From: Firmicutes bacterium UBA5388
GTDB taxonomy: Bacteria; Bacillota; UBA4882; UBA10575
NCBI GenBank assembly: GCA_002409975.1
Contig: DHOO01000017.1
Coordinates: forward strand, 1 to 11,663
Direction: 5' to 3'
DNA: 11,663 nt
Position numbers and translations under genes: made by a program. Positions 1 to 6,474 of the stretch are shown piece by piece (positions within the stretch are counted from its first letter, which is position 1; each line of letters opens with the position of its first letter). The notes under the pieces were generated by a model that saw only the letters and a list, made by a program, of their open reading frames with translations, searched no databases and was not told the DNA's origin.

Positions 1-170
1 TTTTGCCGCTCGTGGCTCGTATTCTATAATGCCGTTGATGATTTTAGCTTATCGAGTTCTTCGATAAGCTAATTAGTTTAGCAAGCAAAATATATCCCCG
101 AAGGCTAACTTGCAGGAAAATACCTGCCTAATTTGAACTAAAAGGCTTAATTTAGAGGCTTTTTGAGTGG
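1..170. other. Upstream intergenic region, no assignable gene
   Basis: No complete gene is seen here. The first bases are open in more than one frame. One frame stops at a TAA at 27-29, another at 64-66 and another at 70-72, so the tail of an upstream gene may be present, but it is too short to identify. Apart from the hairpin at 44-72 there is one small inverted repeat, GCAGG at 112-116 with CCTGC at 123-127. The rest is AT-rich and shows nothing I recognise. Confidence 0.5.
44..72 (+). terminator. Perfect 12-bp stem-loop, possible terminator of an upstream gene
   Basis: TTAGCTTATCGA (44-55) and TCGATAAGCTAA (61-72) are exact inverse complements around a 5-nt loop. The stem is AT-rich and is followed by a weak T-containing tract (ATTAGTTTAG), not a clean T run. 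It could be an intrinsic terminator for a gene lying upstream, in either direction because it is symmetric, or simply an intergenic hairpin. The structure is directly visible; its role is inferred. Confidence 0.4.
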
Positions 171-178
171 AATTAATG

Positions 179-207
179 TTGCTATTATTAAAATATGGTG
201 GTATTAT
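179..207 (+). promoter_or_regulatory. Sigma-A-type promoter of the phosphoesterase gene
   Basis: TTGCTA at 179-184 serves as -35 and TATTAT at 202-207 as -10, with an optimal 17-nt spacer. Transcription would begin near 213-215, leaving a leader of about 250 nt before the start codon at 465. The same two hexamers with the same spacing occur upstream of gntR, which supports the assignment. The start site is predicted only from spacing. Confidence 0.7.
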
Positions 208-219
208 ATAGTAAATATA

Positions 220-233
220 GTTGTCATGACAAC
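220..233. promoter_or_regulatory. Probable GntR/HutC-type operator, copy 1
   Basis: GTTGTCATGACAAC is a perfect 14-bp palindrome, 12 nt downstream of the -10 hexamer and so at roughly +6 to +19. The GT-N4-AC core is the pattern expected for HutC-type GntR regulators. The identical sequence stands in front of the gntR gene at 4562, making that protein the obvious ligand. A site just downstream of the transcription start would repress by blocking the polymerase. Binding is inferred, not shown. Confidence 0.75.
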
Positions 234-464
234 ATCATAACATAAACACAAAGAAAATATTGAATTTAACACGGGGGTTGAGGCTTGCTCTCTAAACTTG
301 GGAAAAAGACGTTTGGAAATGATACCTTCGTTATGCACCGGAAACAAAATTATCGCAATTATCTTGTAAACGGGAAAGTTAACAATACAACGATGCGATG
401 GGAAAGGATGTGATATTTTATATCCTAAAGTTTAACCTATTATTATAAAGAAAGGGTGCAATCT

Positions 465-3400
465 ATGAAAGAAGTGTTTATAAAGTTACTTTTAGTAACA
501 TTATTACTTGTCGTTTTCTCGTTTGTATATAGCACGGAAATTCATGCTGCCGTCGCTTCGTACCAACCAGACGAAGTAACGATGGAATATGGAACGGTTT
601 ATACCGGAACGGTATCGGATTTATACTATGATGATGAAAGCTTGTTTGTTACCAAGTCGACAACTACTCAGACATATAAGTTGGCATGGTGGGTTAGTTG
701 GGACATTCATGTTACGAAATCTAGTGTTACCAGAATGACTCTTACATATAAGGGAAAGAGCTCGACGGACGCAGCTAATGATGAGTACATCTCATTGTAT
801 AATTTTACCAAAAATACCTGGGATGTAGTGATACAACGGCCTGTATTAACGGAAGCGGTAACCAGTGTTTGGAGAAGCAGTAATGCAACGGATCTGCAAG
901 ATTACATATCTCCGGACGGGCAAGTGCGAAGCAGGATCTATAATTCAGCGCGGTCTTCGGTCGGGACGTATTATCGGTATGGAGATTATTTTAACCTGGA
1001 AATTGAATATACGGCCAGTAACCCGAGGATTACGCTTACACCGGAAATGGTAAACATGGAGTATGGTACTATTGCCTCCGGTACTCCTTATGACATGAGT
1101 AGTGAGGATGAAAACTATTTTGTGGTTAATGCCGATTCCACTTATAAGTCAGCTTGGTGGACAAGTTGGACAACAGGCTTGGACTCCAAAACAGTTACGG
1201 CAATGACAGTTACTTATCAGGGGAAATGGTCAACTGTAACTAATGCTTTGTGGCTTTCTTTTTGGAATTGGGATACAGGAAAGTGGCAAGTCGTGCTTAC
1301 CGCGCCTAGTGCCGTGACTAATAAGAAGTGGATATGGACCGGTAGTGATTGGGATAAGATCCAACATTTCATTTCCGCAAGCGGTGAAGTAAGGTGCCGC
1401 GTATATAACTCCGCTCCATCCGGGGCTGGTGGGTTCCAGCGTTATACCGATTCGCTTGAAGTTTCTTTTGAGTATGGCGCCAACAGAGCATTTACCTTTG
1501 CTACGATTGCAGACGTCCATCATCCTGGCGGAGTAAACTACCAACAGCTGGTTCAGGTGATTAATGATATTAACAACAACCCGGAAATTGCATTTGTCAT
1601 TAATAACGGTGATACCGCATCCTATTCTAAAGAAGAAGAATTTGACGGATACCTTAACGATATTGCCGCTCTCCATGCGCCAATCTATGAAAGTCCGGGG
1701 AATCACGATGTTCGCTGGTACTGCGGTAATGGTTTGGATGATTTTCGTATGAAAATGAATCAGCAGGGATACATAATGTTTGACTACGAAGGGACAAGAA
1801 TGATTGTCTTGGATACATCTGTTTTTATGGAAAATGACGGGGCAATGGAACCTTATCTTTTAACATGGGTTGAAAATAGTTTGAGCAGCTTATCAACGGA
1901 TATACCGATTTTACTGTTTGGTCACCATCCAGAACTCAATGTTCCGCTCCGACGTGAGTTGTTGGCAATATTAGCAGATTATAACGTTAAAGTATTCCTT
2001 GGCGGTCATCAGCATACCTGGGGACATTCCGTGGATAATGGAGTGACTTGGGCGGCTGTTGATGATGTAAAAGGTAATAGCGCATATGCTTTGGTATCAG
2101 TAACGCCAACCCACATAAAAGTCCGCAAGCGGGATGCGGCAACTAAGATCACTAGGGAATGGTTGTCAATCCCTCGTAAAAAAACCCCTCGTAATCGGTT
2201 GACAATGGGAAGTTTAGCAGTGAATCAAAGCACAGGAAATGTTACGGTCACAGTAGAAGCGGAACCTTCTTTTCGGGAAATCGTGAAGGTGGAAGCAAGA
2301 GTACGGGGGTATGCTAATTTTGTTGAGTTCCAAAAAACCTCTCCCCTGCTTTGGACCGGAACCATAGATGTTTCTTTCTATCAGCCCTCTTTACCTAAAG
2401 GAAAACATTTTGTGGAGATTGTCGCCACGGATATCGACGGTGATTCTTGGACACTCTATGAGGAATACATATGGACAAGCACGGAGGTTACCAGCCTTTG
2501 GGAATTTGCTTCCGGCGGAAGTATTCAGTCCCCGCCAACCTTCTTTAACGACCGGGTATACGTTGGCACAAATAATGGTAACATTTATGCGATTAACATT
2601 GGGACCGGGGAAGAAAGTTGGTGTTTTCCTACCGGTGGTGAAGTGGTGTCTACGCCGGCAATCTATAACAATCAGGAACAAAACCTGGTGATAGTGGGTT
2701 CTGCCGATCGGAAGCTGTATGCTCTGCATGCGGAGACTGGGAGCTTAGTATGGTCCTATACCACCGGAGGCGCGGTTTTATCTTCCCCGTTGGTCCATGG
2801 AGACAAAGTATATTTTGGCTCAGGAGATAAAAAGGTATATTGTCTGGACGCAATAAATGGCAATTTTAATTGGAGCTATCAAACCGAAGGGCTGATGCGG
2901 CAAAGACCGGTTATTTACAACGATGTTTTGTATACGGTTATCCGCGATATGAAACTATGGTATGCCATCAATATTAACGACGGTTCCTTGAAATGGCTAA
3001 CAAATGCAGATACAGGGAATTCTTGGATGCCGGTATGTGATAACAGCCCGGTGGTAACTAATGACCAGGTATGGGTAGTTAAGCCGGATTATACGTTCAG
3101 TACTTTACATGCGGAAACAGGGGCAATAACATGGACTCATCCCGGGTCTGACCAGTTTTCCGCTAGAGGAGCGGTTGCCTACGGCGGTATAGTCTTTAAT
3201 GCCTCACGAAAAGATATTGTTTTTGCGTGGGACAGTAAGAATAAGTCTGTTCTGTGGCAGGTTGACCTTAAACAGGCGGAAAATGATATTCAGTATAAAG
3301 GGGTTAATTCCGGCTTGGTGGCGGAAAACGGGAAAATATACAGGATATCCGCCCGTGGTCGAGTAAACTGCTTAAAAGCTGATACGGGGGAGATAATTTG

Positions 3401-3521
3401 GGAGTACGCTATCTCCGGCTTACCGGAAATAAATTTCTGGTCAACCCCGCATGTTTACGGCTCTTATTTCTTTGCGGGTGGTCTTGACGGCAAGCTTTAT
3501 GCACTCCAAATACCGGAGTAA
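465..3521 (+). CDS. Secreted metallophosphoesterase with tandem N-terminal repeats and PQQ-type beta-propeller
   Basis: About 1018 aa. An in-frame GTG lies 9 nt upstream at 456, but AAAGGG at 451-456 is a good ribosome binding site for the ATG at 465, so that start is chosen. Residues 1-29 form a signal peptide (hydrophobic core, cleavage near IHA-A) with no lipobox. Residues about 30-183 and 186-343 are two copies of one domain (MEYGT, AWWxSW, TYxGKxS, GxVRxRxYNSA), probably a beta-sandwich. Residues about 344-575 are a calcineurin-like phosphoesterase with all metal-site motifs: D350-V-H352, G-D383, G-N413-H414-D415, G-H487-H488 and G-H515-Q-H517. An Ig-like segment (about 577-675) leads to a propeller (677-1018) with seven TG-x3-W-like repeats and a closing strand. 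No surface anchor is seen. It should hydrolyse phosphomono- or diesters outside the membrane; the substrate is unknown. Sharing an operator with gntR links it to the downstream import operon. Confidence 0.9.
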   Translation: MKEVFIKLLLVTLLLVVFSFVYSTEIHAAVASYQPDEVTMEYGTVYTGTVSDLYYDDESLFVTKSTTTQTYKLAWWVSWDIHVTKSSVTRMTLTYKGKSSTDAANDEYISLYNFTKNTWDVVIQRPVLTEAVTSVWRSSNATDLQDYISPDGQVRSRIYNSARSSVGTYYRYGDYFNLEIEYTASNPRITLTPEMVNMEYGTIASGTPYDMSSEDENYFVVNADSTYKSAWWTSWTTGLDSKTVTAMTVTYQGKWSTVTNALWLSFWNWDTGKWQVVLTAPSAVTNKKWIWTGSDWDKIQHFISASGEVRCRVYNSAPSGAGGFQRYTDSLEVSFEYGANRAFTFATIADVHHPGGVNYQQLVQVINDINNNPEIAFVINNGDTASYSKEEEFDGYLNDIAALHAPIYESPGNHDVRWYCGNGLDDFRMKMNQQGYIMFDYEGTRMIVLDTSVFMENDGAMEPYLLTWVENSLSSLSTDIPILLFGHHPELNVPLRRELLAILADYNVKVFLGGHQHTWGHSVDNGVTWAAVDDVKGNSAYALVSVTPTHIKVRKRDAATKITREWLSIPRKKTPRNRLTMGSLAVNQSTGNVTVTVEAEPSFREIVKVEARVRGYANFVEFQKTSPLLWTGTIDVSFYQPSLPKGKHFVEIVATDIDGDSWTLYEEYIWTSTEVTSLWEFASGGSIQSPPTFFNDRVYVGTNNGNIYAINIGTGEESWCFPTGGEVVSTPAIYNNQEQNLVIVGSADRKLYALHAETGSLVWSYTTGGAVLSSPLVHGDKVYFGSGDKKVYCLDAINGNFNWSYQTEGLMRQRPVIYNDVLYTVIRDMKLWYAININDGSLKWLTNADTGNSWMPVCDNSPVVTNDQVWVVKPDYTFSTLHAETGAITWTHPGSDQFSARGAVAYGGIVFNASRKDIVFAWDSKNKSVLWQVDLKQAENDIQYKGVNSGLVAENGKIYRISARGRVNCLKADTGEIIWEYAISGLPEINFWSTPHVYGSYFFAGGLDGKLYALQIPE

Positions 3522-3582
3522 TTTTAACTGGATTTAGCCGTTGTTTTTACAGCTATGCCTTCACGTCCCTTTAAAATCCATA

Positions 3583-3619
3583 TTGCTATCATGAAGCAAC
3601 GTTTTCATTAATATTAATG
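3583..3619 (+). promoter_or_regulatory. Inverted repeats upstream of the CBM9-like gene
   Basis: TTGCT (3583-3587) and AGCAA (3595-3599) flank a TCATGA core. This resembles a degenerate, stretched version of the TTGTCATGACAA operator. Just downstream, CATTAATATTAATG (3606-3619) is a perfect 14-bp palindrome. TTGCTA at 3583 could also act as a -35, but the element 17 nt further on (CATTAA) is a poor -10. The gene may simply be read through from the phosphoesterase gene 126 nt upstream, since I see no clear terminator between them. Role uncertain. Confidence 0.25.
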
Positions 3620-3647
3620 GATAAAAGACAAAAAAGGGAGTGAGGTT

Positions 3648-4277
3648 TTGCCCAAAAAAGTGCGTTGGCGCGCGTTTCTCGCTATTATCAGCTTCTTGTT
3701 GAATACACATGTGCTTTCTCAACCTATGGCACAGGCGGATTTTATCCGGGACAGAGTTGTTTTTGACGGTTACTTAGATGAATGGGGGTCGTCATTACGA
3801 TACATGTTGTGGGATCAAGCAAATGAAAAAGCAGTGGCGCATTTTGGGTTTTTATACGATATGGCCCGGCTGTATGTAGGTGTTTATGTACTAAGCGACG
3901 CTCACGAAGGTTACCTTCTTCTTTTTCTGAGCGGAACAATGAGGACAATGACAACCGACGGTCGGTATACCTATGGGGATTATTGCGTCCGCTTTGCGCT
4001 GGATACAGGAAACGCTAGTATAATAAATGGAGCGAAGATTGAAGAGATAAAAGCTAAAACACACAGGGTCGGAAACGGATATAATGTGGAGATAAAGGCG
4101 CCCCTTACAGTTTTGGTTGATGTACCGGCGCCCGAAAGTGTGATAGGCTTCAATCTTTGCCTCTGTTTGGATGGAAATAAGGAAAAGTATTTTTGGATTG
4201 GCGGAGAAGATGCGGTCAAGGATACTAGACTTTTCGGCTATTTAGAATTTACTCCCACCGGGTTGGATGGAGAATAA
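3648..4277 (+). CDS. Secreted CBM9/DOMON-like protein
   Basis: 209 aa with a TTG start. GGGAG at 3636-3640 (within AAAAAAGGGAGTGAGG) gives a 7-nt spacer and no better start exists nearby. Residues 1-30 are a signal peptide (basic start, hydrophobic stretch FLAIISFLLN, cleavage at AQA-DF). The mature part opens with a DGYLDEWG motif and continues with LYVGVYVLSDAHEG and a repeated beta-strand pattern typical of carbohydrate-binding family 9 and related DOMON-like sandwich domains, which often begin with DGxxDEW. It fills the domain with little else, so it is probably a free-standing binding protein rather than an enzyme. Its position after the phosphoesterase gene suggests shared expression and a part in recognising the extracellular substrate. 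Family assignment rests on motifs; the ligand is unknown. Confidence 0.7.
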   Translation: MPKKVRWRAFLAIISFLLNTHVLSQPMAQADFIRDRVVFDGYLDEWGSSLRYMLWDQANEKAVAHFGFLYDMARLYVGVYVLSDAHEGYLLLFLSGTMRTMTTDGRYTYGDYCVRFALDTGNASIINGAKIEEIKAKTHRVGNGYNVEIKAPLTVLVDVPAPESVIGFNLCLCLDGNKEKYFWIGGEDAVKDTRLFGYLEFTPTGLDGE

Positions 4278-4320
4278 ATTTCGCTTAAAAGTAGAAAATT
4301 ACATAGTAGTTGCCCGCCCC

Positions 4321-4336
4321 CTCCAGCAAGCTGGGG
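4321..4336 (+). other. Small GC-rich stem-loop after the CBM9-like gene
   Basis: C4321-G4326 pairs with C4331-G4336 (one G-T wobble) around a CAAG loop. No T run follows. It lies between the end of the CBM9-like gene and the much larger palindrome at 4353-4384, and may contribute to transcription termination or mRNA 3'-end protection. Confidence 0.3.
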
Positions 4337-4352
4337 TACGTAAAAGGATGGT

Positions 4353-4384
4353 TTTTCCTCCCCCCGATATCGGGGGGAGGAAAA
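4353..4384. terminator. 32-bp perfect palindrome, probable bidirectional terminator or transcript 3'-end hairpin
   Basis: TTTTCCTCCCCCCGAT is followed directly by its exact reverse complement, giving 16 bp of uninterrupted pairing around a GATATC centre. The outer AAAA/TTTT arms mean either strand would yield a GC-rich stem flanked by A and T tracts, the usual form of a bidirectional intrinsic terminator, although the T tract is only four long on each side. It lies 75 nt after the stop of the CBM9-like gene and upstream of the gntR promoter, so it would separate the two transcription units. An origin within a mobile-element remnant is also possible given the repeats at 4405-4448. Confidence 0.55.
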
Positions 4385-4404
4385 CACCTATCAACCTAGG
4401 GGGG

Positions 4405-4448
4405 TGACATTTTCTCAGTCCCCTTATAACATGACATTATCACAGTCC
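4405..4448 (+). mobile_element. Possible solo insertion-sequence end (IS21-like terminal repeats)
   Basis: TGACATTTTCTCAGTCC (4405-4421) and TGACATTATCACAGTCC (4432-4448) are direct repeats agreeing at 15 of 17 positions, spaced 27 nt start to start, after a G-rich GGGGGG edge. Several short TGACA-type repeats inside each terminus are characteristic of IS21-family ends, where they bind the transposase. No transposase gene and no opposite end are present here, so this would be a relic. The repeats are seen directly; the family assignment is from memory of family features. Confidence 0.35.
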
Positions 4449-4471
4449 GACGACAATCATAAAATTAATTG

Positions 4472-4500
4472 TTGCTATTATGACAATATGATGGTATTAT
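4472..4500 (+). promoter_or_regulatory. Sigma-A-type promoter of gntR
   Basis: TTGCTA at 4472-4477 (-35) and TATTAT at 4495-4500 (-10) are separated by 17 nt. Transcription should start near 4507, giving a short leader of about 55 nt. It may also drive the downstream transporter and catabolic genes, since no strong terminator is seen after gntR. Confidence 0.7.
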
Positions 4501-4508
4501 ATAGACAG

Positions 4509-4532
4509 ATGATGTTGTCATGACAACATCAT
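4509..4532. promoter_or_regulatory. Probable GntR/HutC-type operator, copy 2 (autoregulatory)
   Basis: A 24-bp perfect palindrome centred on TCATGA and containing the 14-mer GTTGTCATGACAAC at 4514-4527. The arms extend five more paired bases on each side than in copy 1. It begins at about +2 relative to the predicted transcript start, so repressor binding would block initiation or early elongation. Its position just before gntR implies autoregulation. Confidence 0.8.
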
Positions 4533-4561
4533 AACATAAACACAAAGGGGATTTATTAATT

Positions 4562-5281
4562 GTGAATGTAGCAGATATGGCGCCAAAGTATACCTATATC
4601 GTCCAACACTTCATCGATAAAATAAAATCCGGAGAGTTAAAAGATGGTGACAAACTCCCTACTGAGAATGTGCTTTGCTCATACTTCAACGTGAGCCGGA
4701 TCACGGTAAGGAAAGCACTGAATATATTACTTTATGAAGGCTATATTATAAAAAAACATGGTAAGGGTTCGTATGTTAACACAGGGATTGCCAAGATGCA
4801 GTTAAATTCTCTTCAGGGCTTTACTGAAGAGATGAAAAACAGGGGAATGACCGTAGCCTCAAAAGTATTGAATGTTTCGATAGTAAATGCGGACAACATA
4901 GTCGCCAACAGGCTTCAGATCGAGGAAGATTCAAAAGTTTATTGTATTGAAAGGCTAAGGCTTGTCGACGGGGAACCAATGTCGATTGAAAAGGTCTATA
5001 TCCCATATTATCTGTGTGCGGATATTGAAAAATATGACCTTTCAGGCTCTTTATATGATATTCTCGAAAAAAATTATAATCTGTCTCCCAAAAAGGCGGA
5101 ACAATGCATCGAAGCAACAACAGGAACAAAAAGGGAGCAGGAAATTCTAAAAATCAAATTAAGAGCCTCTGTGCTTAAAATTGAAAGAACAACATACCTA
5201 CAGAATAATATTCCTCTTGAATATGTAACTTCCATTTACAGGGGAGACAAATACAAATTTTATGTGACTATATACAAATAG
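4562..5281 (+). CDS. GntR-family (HutC subfamily) transcriptional regulator
   Basis: 239 aa, GTG start with AAAGGGG at 4544-4550 (11-nt spacer); an ATG at 4577 is a possible alternative. Residues about 8-72 are the winged helix: LPTENVL (32-38), recognition helix SRITVRKAL (45-53) and wing GYIIKKHGKGSYV (60-72). Residues about 85-235 form a UTRA effector domain, starting with the typical LNSLQGFTEEMKNRG and ending with a YxGDKYKF strand. Length and order are normal for HutC-type regulators, many of which sense sugar phosphates or amino-sugar phosphates. It most likely represses its own promoter and that of the phosphoesterase gene through the shared palindrome, with release by a phosphosugar made by the downstream genes. 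The effector is not identifiable; NagR/DasR-like and other sugar-specific members look alike at this level. Confidence 0.92.
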   Translation: MNVADMAPKYTYIVQHFIDKIKSGELKDGDKLPTENVLCSYFNVSRITVRKALNILLYEGYIIKKHGKGSYVNTGIAKMQLNSLQGFTEEMKNRGMTVASKVLNVSIVNADNIVANRLQIEEDSKVYCIERLRLVDGEPMSIEKVYIPYYLCADIEKYDLSGSLYDILEKNYNLSPKKAEQCIEATTGTKREQEILKIKLRASVLKIERTTYLQNNIPLEYVTSIYRGDKYKFYVTIYK

Positions 5282-5343
5282 CTTGGGCAATATAGACCAT
5301 TATTCATTTAGCTCATTACATTTTTTGAGAGTCCGTCTCTTAT

Positions 5344-5368
5344 GTTTCAAGCAGTAATATCTTGAAAC
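5344..5368. promoter_or_regulatory. 8-bp inverted repeat between gntR and the transporter genes
   Basis: GTTTCAAG (5344-5351) and CTTGAAAC (5361-5368) are exact inverse complements separated by 9 nt. The half-site centres lie 17 bp apart, so this could be an operator for another factor or a weak RNA hairpin. It does not match the GTTGTCATGACAAC operator and no T run follows. The remainder of the 241-nt gap (5282-5522) shows no gene and no convincing promoter. Confidence 0.3.
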
Positions 5369-5522
5369 CCAGAATGAAACCTACAATGGTATCTAATTAG
5401 TGCCTATCGTTTTTCTGGATTTAAGAAATAGCACCGGAGGCATTTTCCGGATTGGTTAAATACAAGCTTAGGTAATTATGCAATTCCCTTAGATTAAAAA
5501 TTAAATTGTAAGGAGGAAGAAG

Positions 5523-6455
5523 ATGAGCTTACCTTTAAAGATATCGGCGCATGAGGAGATGATCGGGACCAAAAGGGGATTCAGTCTTGCCAGACGGGAA
5601 GAGATTACAGGATGGCTCTTTATCACTCCAATGCTGATCGGTTTTATTGTTTTTTCGTTTGGTCCTATCCTTGCATCTCTTATAATATCCTTTACCGATT
5701 GGGATCTCCTGCAAGCTCCCAAATTTGTAGGGTTTGTAAATTTTGCCAAGCTGTTCAAGGATGATTACTTTATACAATGTATGTCAAATACCTTATATTT
5801 TGTTATCACGATGGTGCCGATCATCCTTGTTGTCGCAATGACGCTTGCCATTATCCTAAATCAGAATATAAGAGGAAAGGCCTTTTTCCGGTCGGTCTTC
5901 TATTTTCCTTCTGTTGTATCTACTGTAGCCATCAGTATGGTCTGGTTATGGGTATTCAGCCCCAGTGATAATGGTCTGCTCAACACTATACTGCATAAAA
6001 TTGGGGTTATGAACACTCCGGATTGGTTAGGCAATATCGCTACTGTAAAACCATCATTGGTTTTGATGAGAACATGGCAGTCAGCAGGTTATTATATGGT
6101 TATATTCCTAGCGGGGCTTCAGACGATCTCACCTGAACTTTATGAGGTAGCTGACATCGACGGCGCTTCCAAATGGGAAAAGCTTATTCACATAACAATT
6201 CCTCTGCTGTCACCTGTGACCTTCTTTGTTACCATCATGCTTATGCTAGCGGCCTTCAATATCTTTGAAGCAATTTATGTTATGACTGAGGGCGGGCCTG
6301 GGGGAGCAACAAATACCATTATGTACTATATTTATCATAATGGGTTCAGACTTTATCAAATGGGATATGCTTCTGCTCTGGCCTGGGTTTTATTCCTGAT
6401 TCTAGTTGTCCTGACCATAATACAGTTCAAGCTCAGAAAAGAAGAAAGCCAGTAG
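5523..6455 (+). CDS. Sugar ABC transporter permease (CUT1, MalF/UgpA-like)
   Basis: 310 aa, ATG with a strong AAGGAGG site (5510-5516) 6 nt upstream. The cytoplasmic N-terminus is followed by six predicted membrane segments near residues 30-52, 88-110, 121-143, 172-195, 227-250 and 280-303. The conserved EAA loop that docks on the ATPase is present as EVADIDGASKWEK, beginning at E208, followed by IPLLSP. The FxGxxNFxxL motif after the first segment (VGFVNFAKLF) and TEGGPGGATNT near the end are typical of MalF/UgpA-type subunits. It forms the membrane channel with the next permease. There is no ATPase gene in the operon, as is common for CUT1 systems that share a multifunctional MsmK/UgpC-type ATPase encoded elsewhere. 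Substrate specificity cannot be read from it. Confidence 0.93.
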   Translation: MSLPLKISAHEEMIGTKRGFSLARREEITGWLFITPMLIGFIVFSFGPILASLIISFTDWDLLQAPKFVGFVNFAKLFKDDYFIQCMSNTLYFVITMVPIILVVAMTLAIILNQNIRGKAFFRSVFYFPSVVSTVAISMVWLWVFSPSDNGLLNTILHKIGVMNTPDWLGNIATVKPSLVLMRTWQSAGYYMVIFLAGLQTISPELYEVADIDGASKWEKLIHITIPLLSPVTFFVTIMLMLAAFNIFEAIYVMTEGGPGGATNTIMYYIYHNGFRLYQMGYASALAWVLFLILVVLTIIQFKLRKEESQ

Positions 6456-6474
6456 TGCAGAGAGGGTGATAATT

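Larger units (their letters stand above)
171..253 (+). repeat. Promoter/operator block, copy 1
   Basis: This 83-nt segment matches 4463-4547 along its whole length with two single-nucleotide indels. The last 34 nt (220-253), which include the palindromic operator and the AT-rich tail to CACAAAG, are identical in both copies. Similarity stops at both ends: upstream flanks differ, and after CACAAAG this copy reads AAAATATT where the other reads GGGATTTA and forms the gntR ribosome binding site. The block is therefore most likely a duplicated regulatory cassette placing two transcription units under one regulator. Confidence 0.85.
4463..4547 (+). repeat. Promoter/operator block, copy 2
   Basis: Second copy of the block at 171-253, 85 nt long. 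Here its end runs directly into the AAAGGGG ribosome binding site of gntR, and its palindrome is longer and perfect. This suggests that the gntR promoter is the parental copy and the block before the phosphoesterase gene is derived. It begins 15 nt after the possible insertion-sequence end. Confidence 0.85.

Noticed and set aside
44..127. CRISPR or tandem-repeat array in the upstream region
   Set aside because: Only two unrelated hairpins are present; there is no repeated unit with regular spacers here or elsewhere in the window.
364..382. Possible catabolite-repression (cre) site around TGTAAACGGGAAAG
   Set aside because: The left half resembles the consensus but the right half does not complete the palindrome.
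456..464. GTG start adding three residues to the phosphoesterase
   Set aside because: The GTG overlaps the AAAGGG ribosome binding site that serves the ATG at 465.
1230..1706. 158-codon open frame on the minus strand
   Set aside because: It overlaps the conserved repeat and metallophosphoesterase coding sequence and its product shows no recognisable domain.
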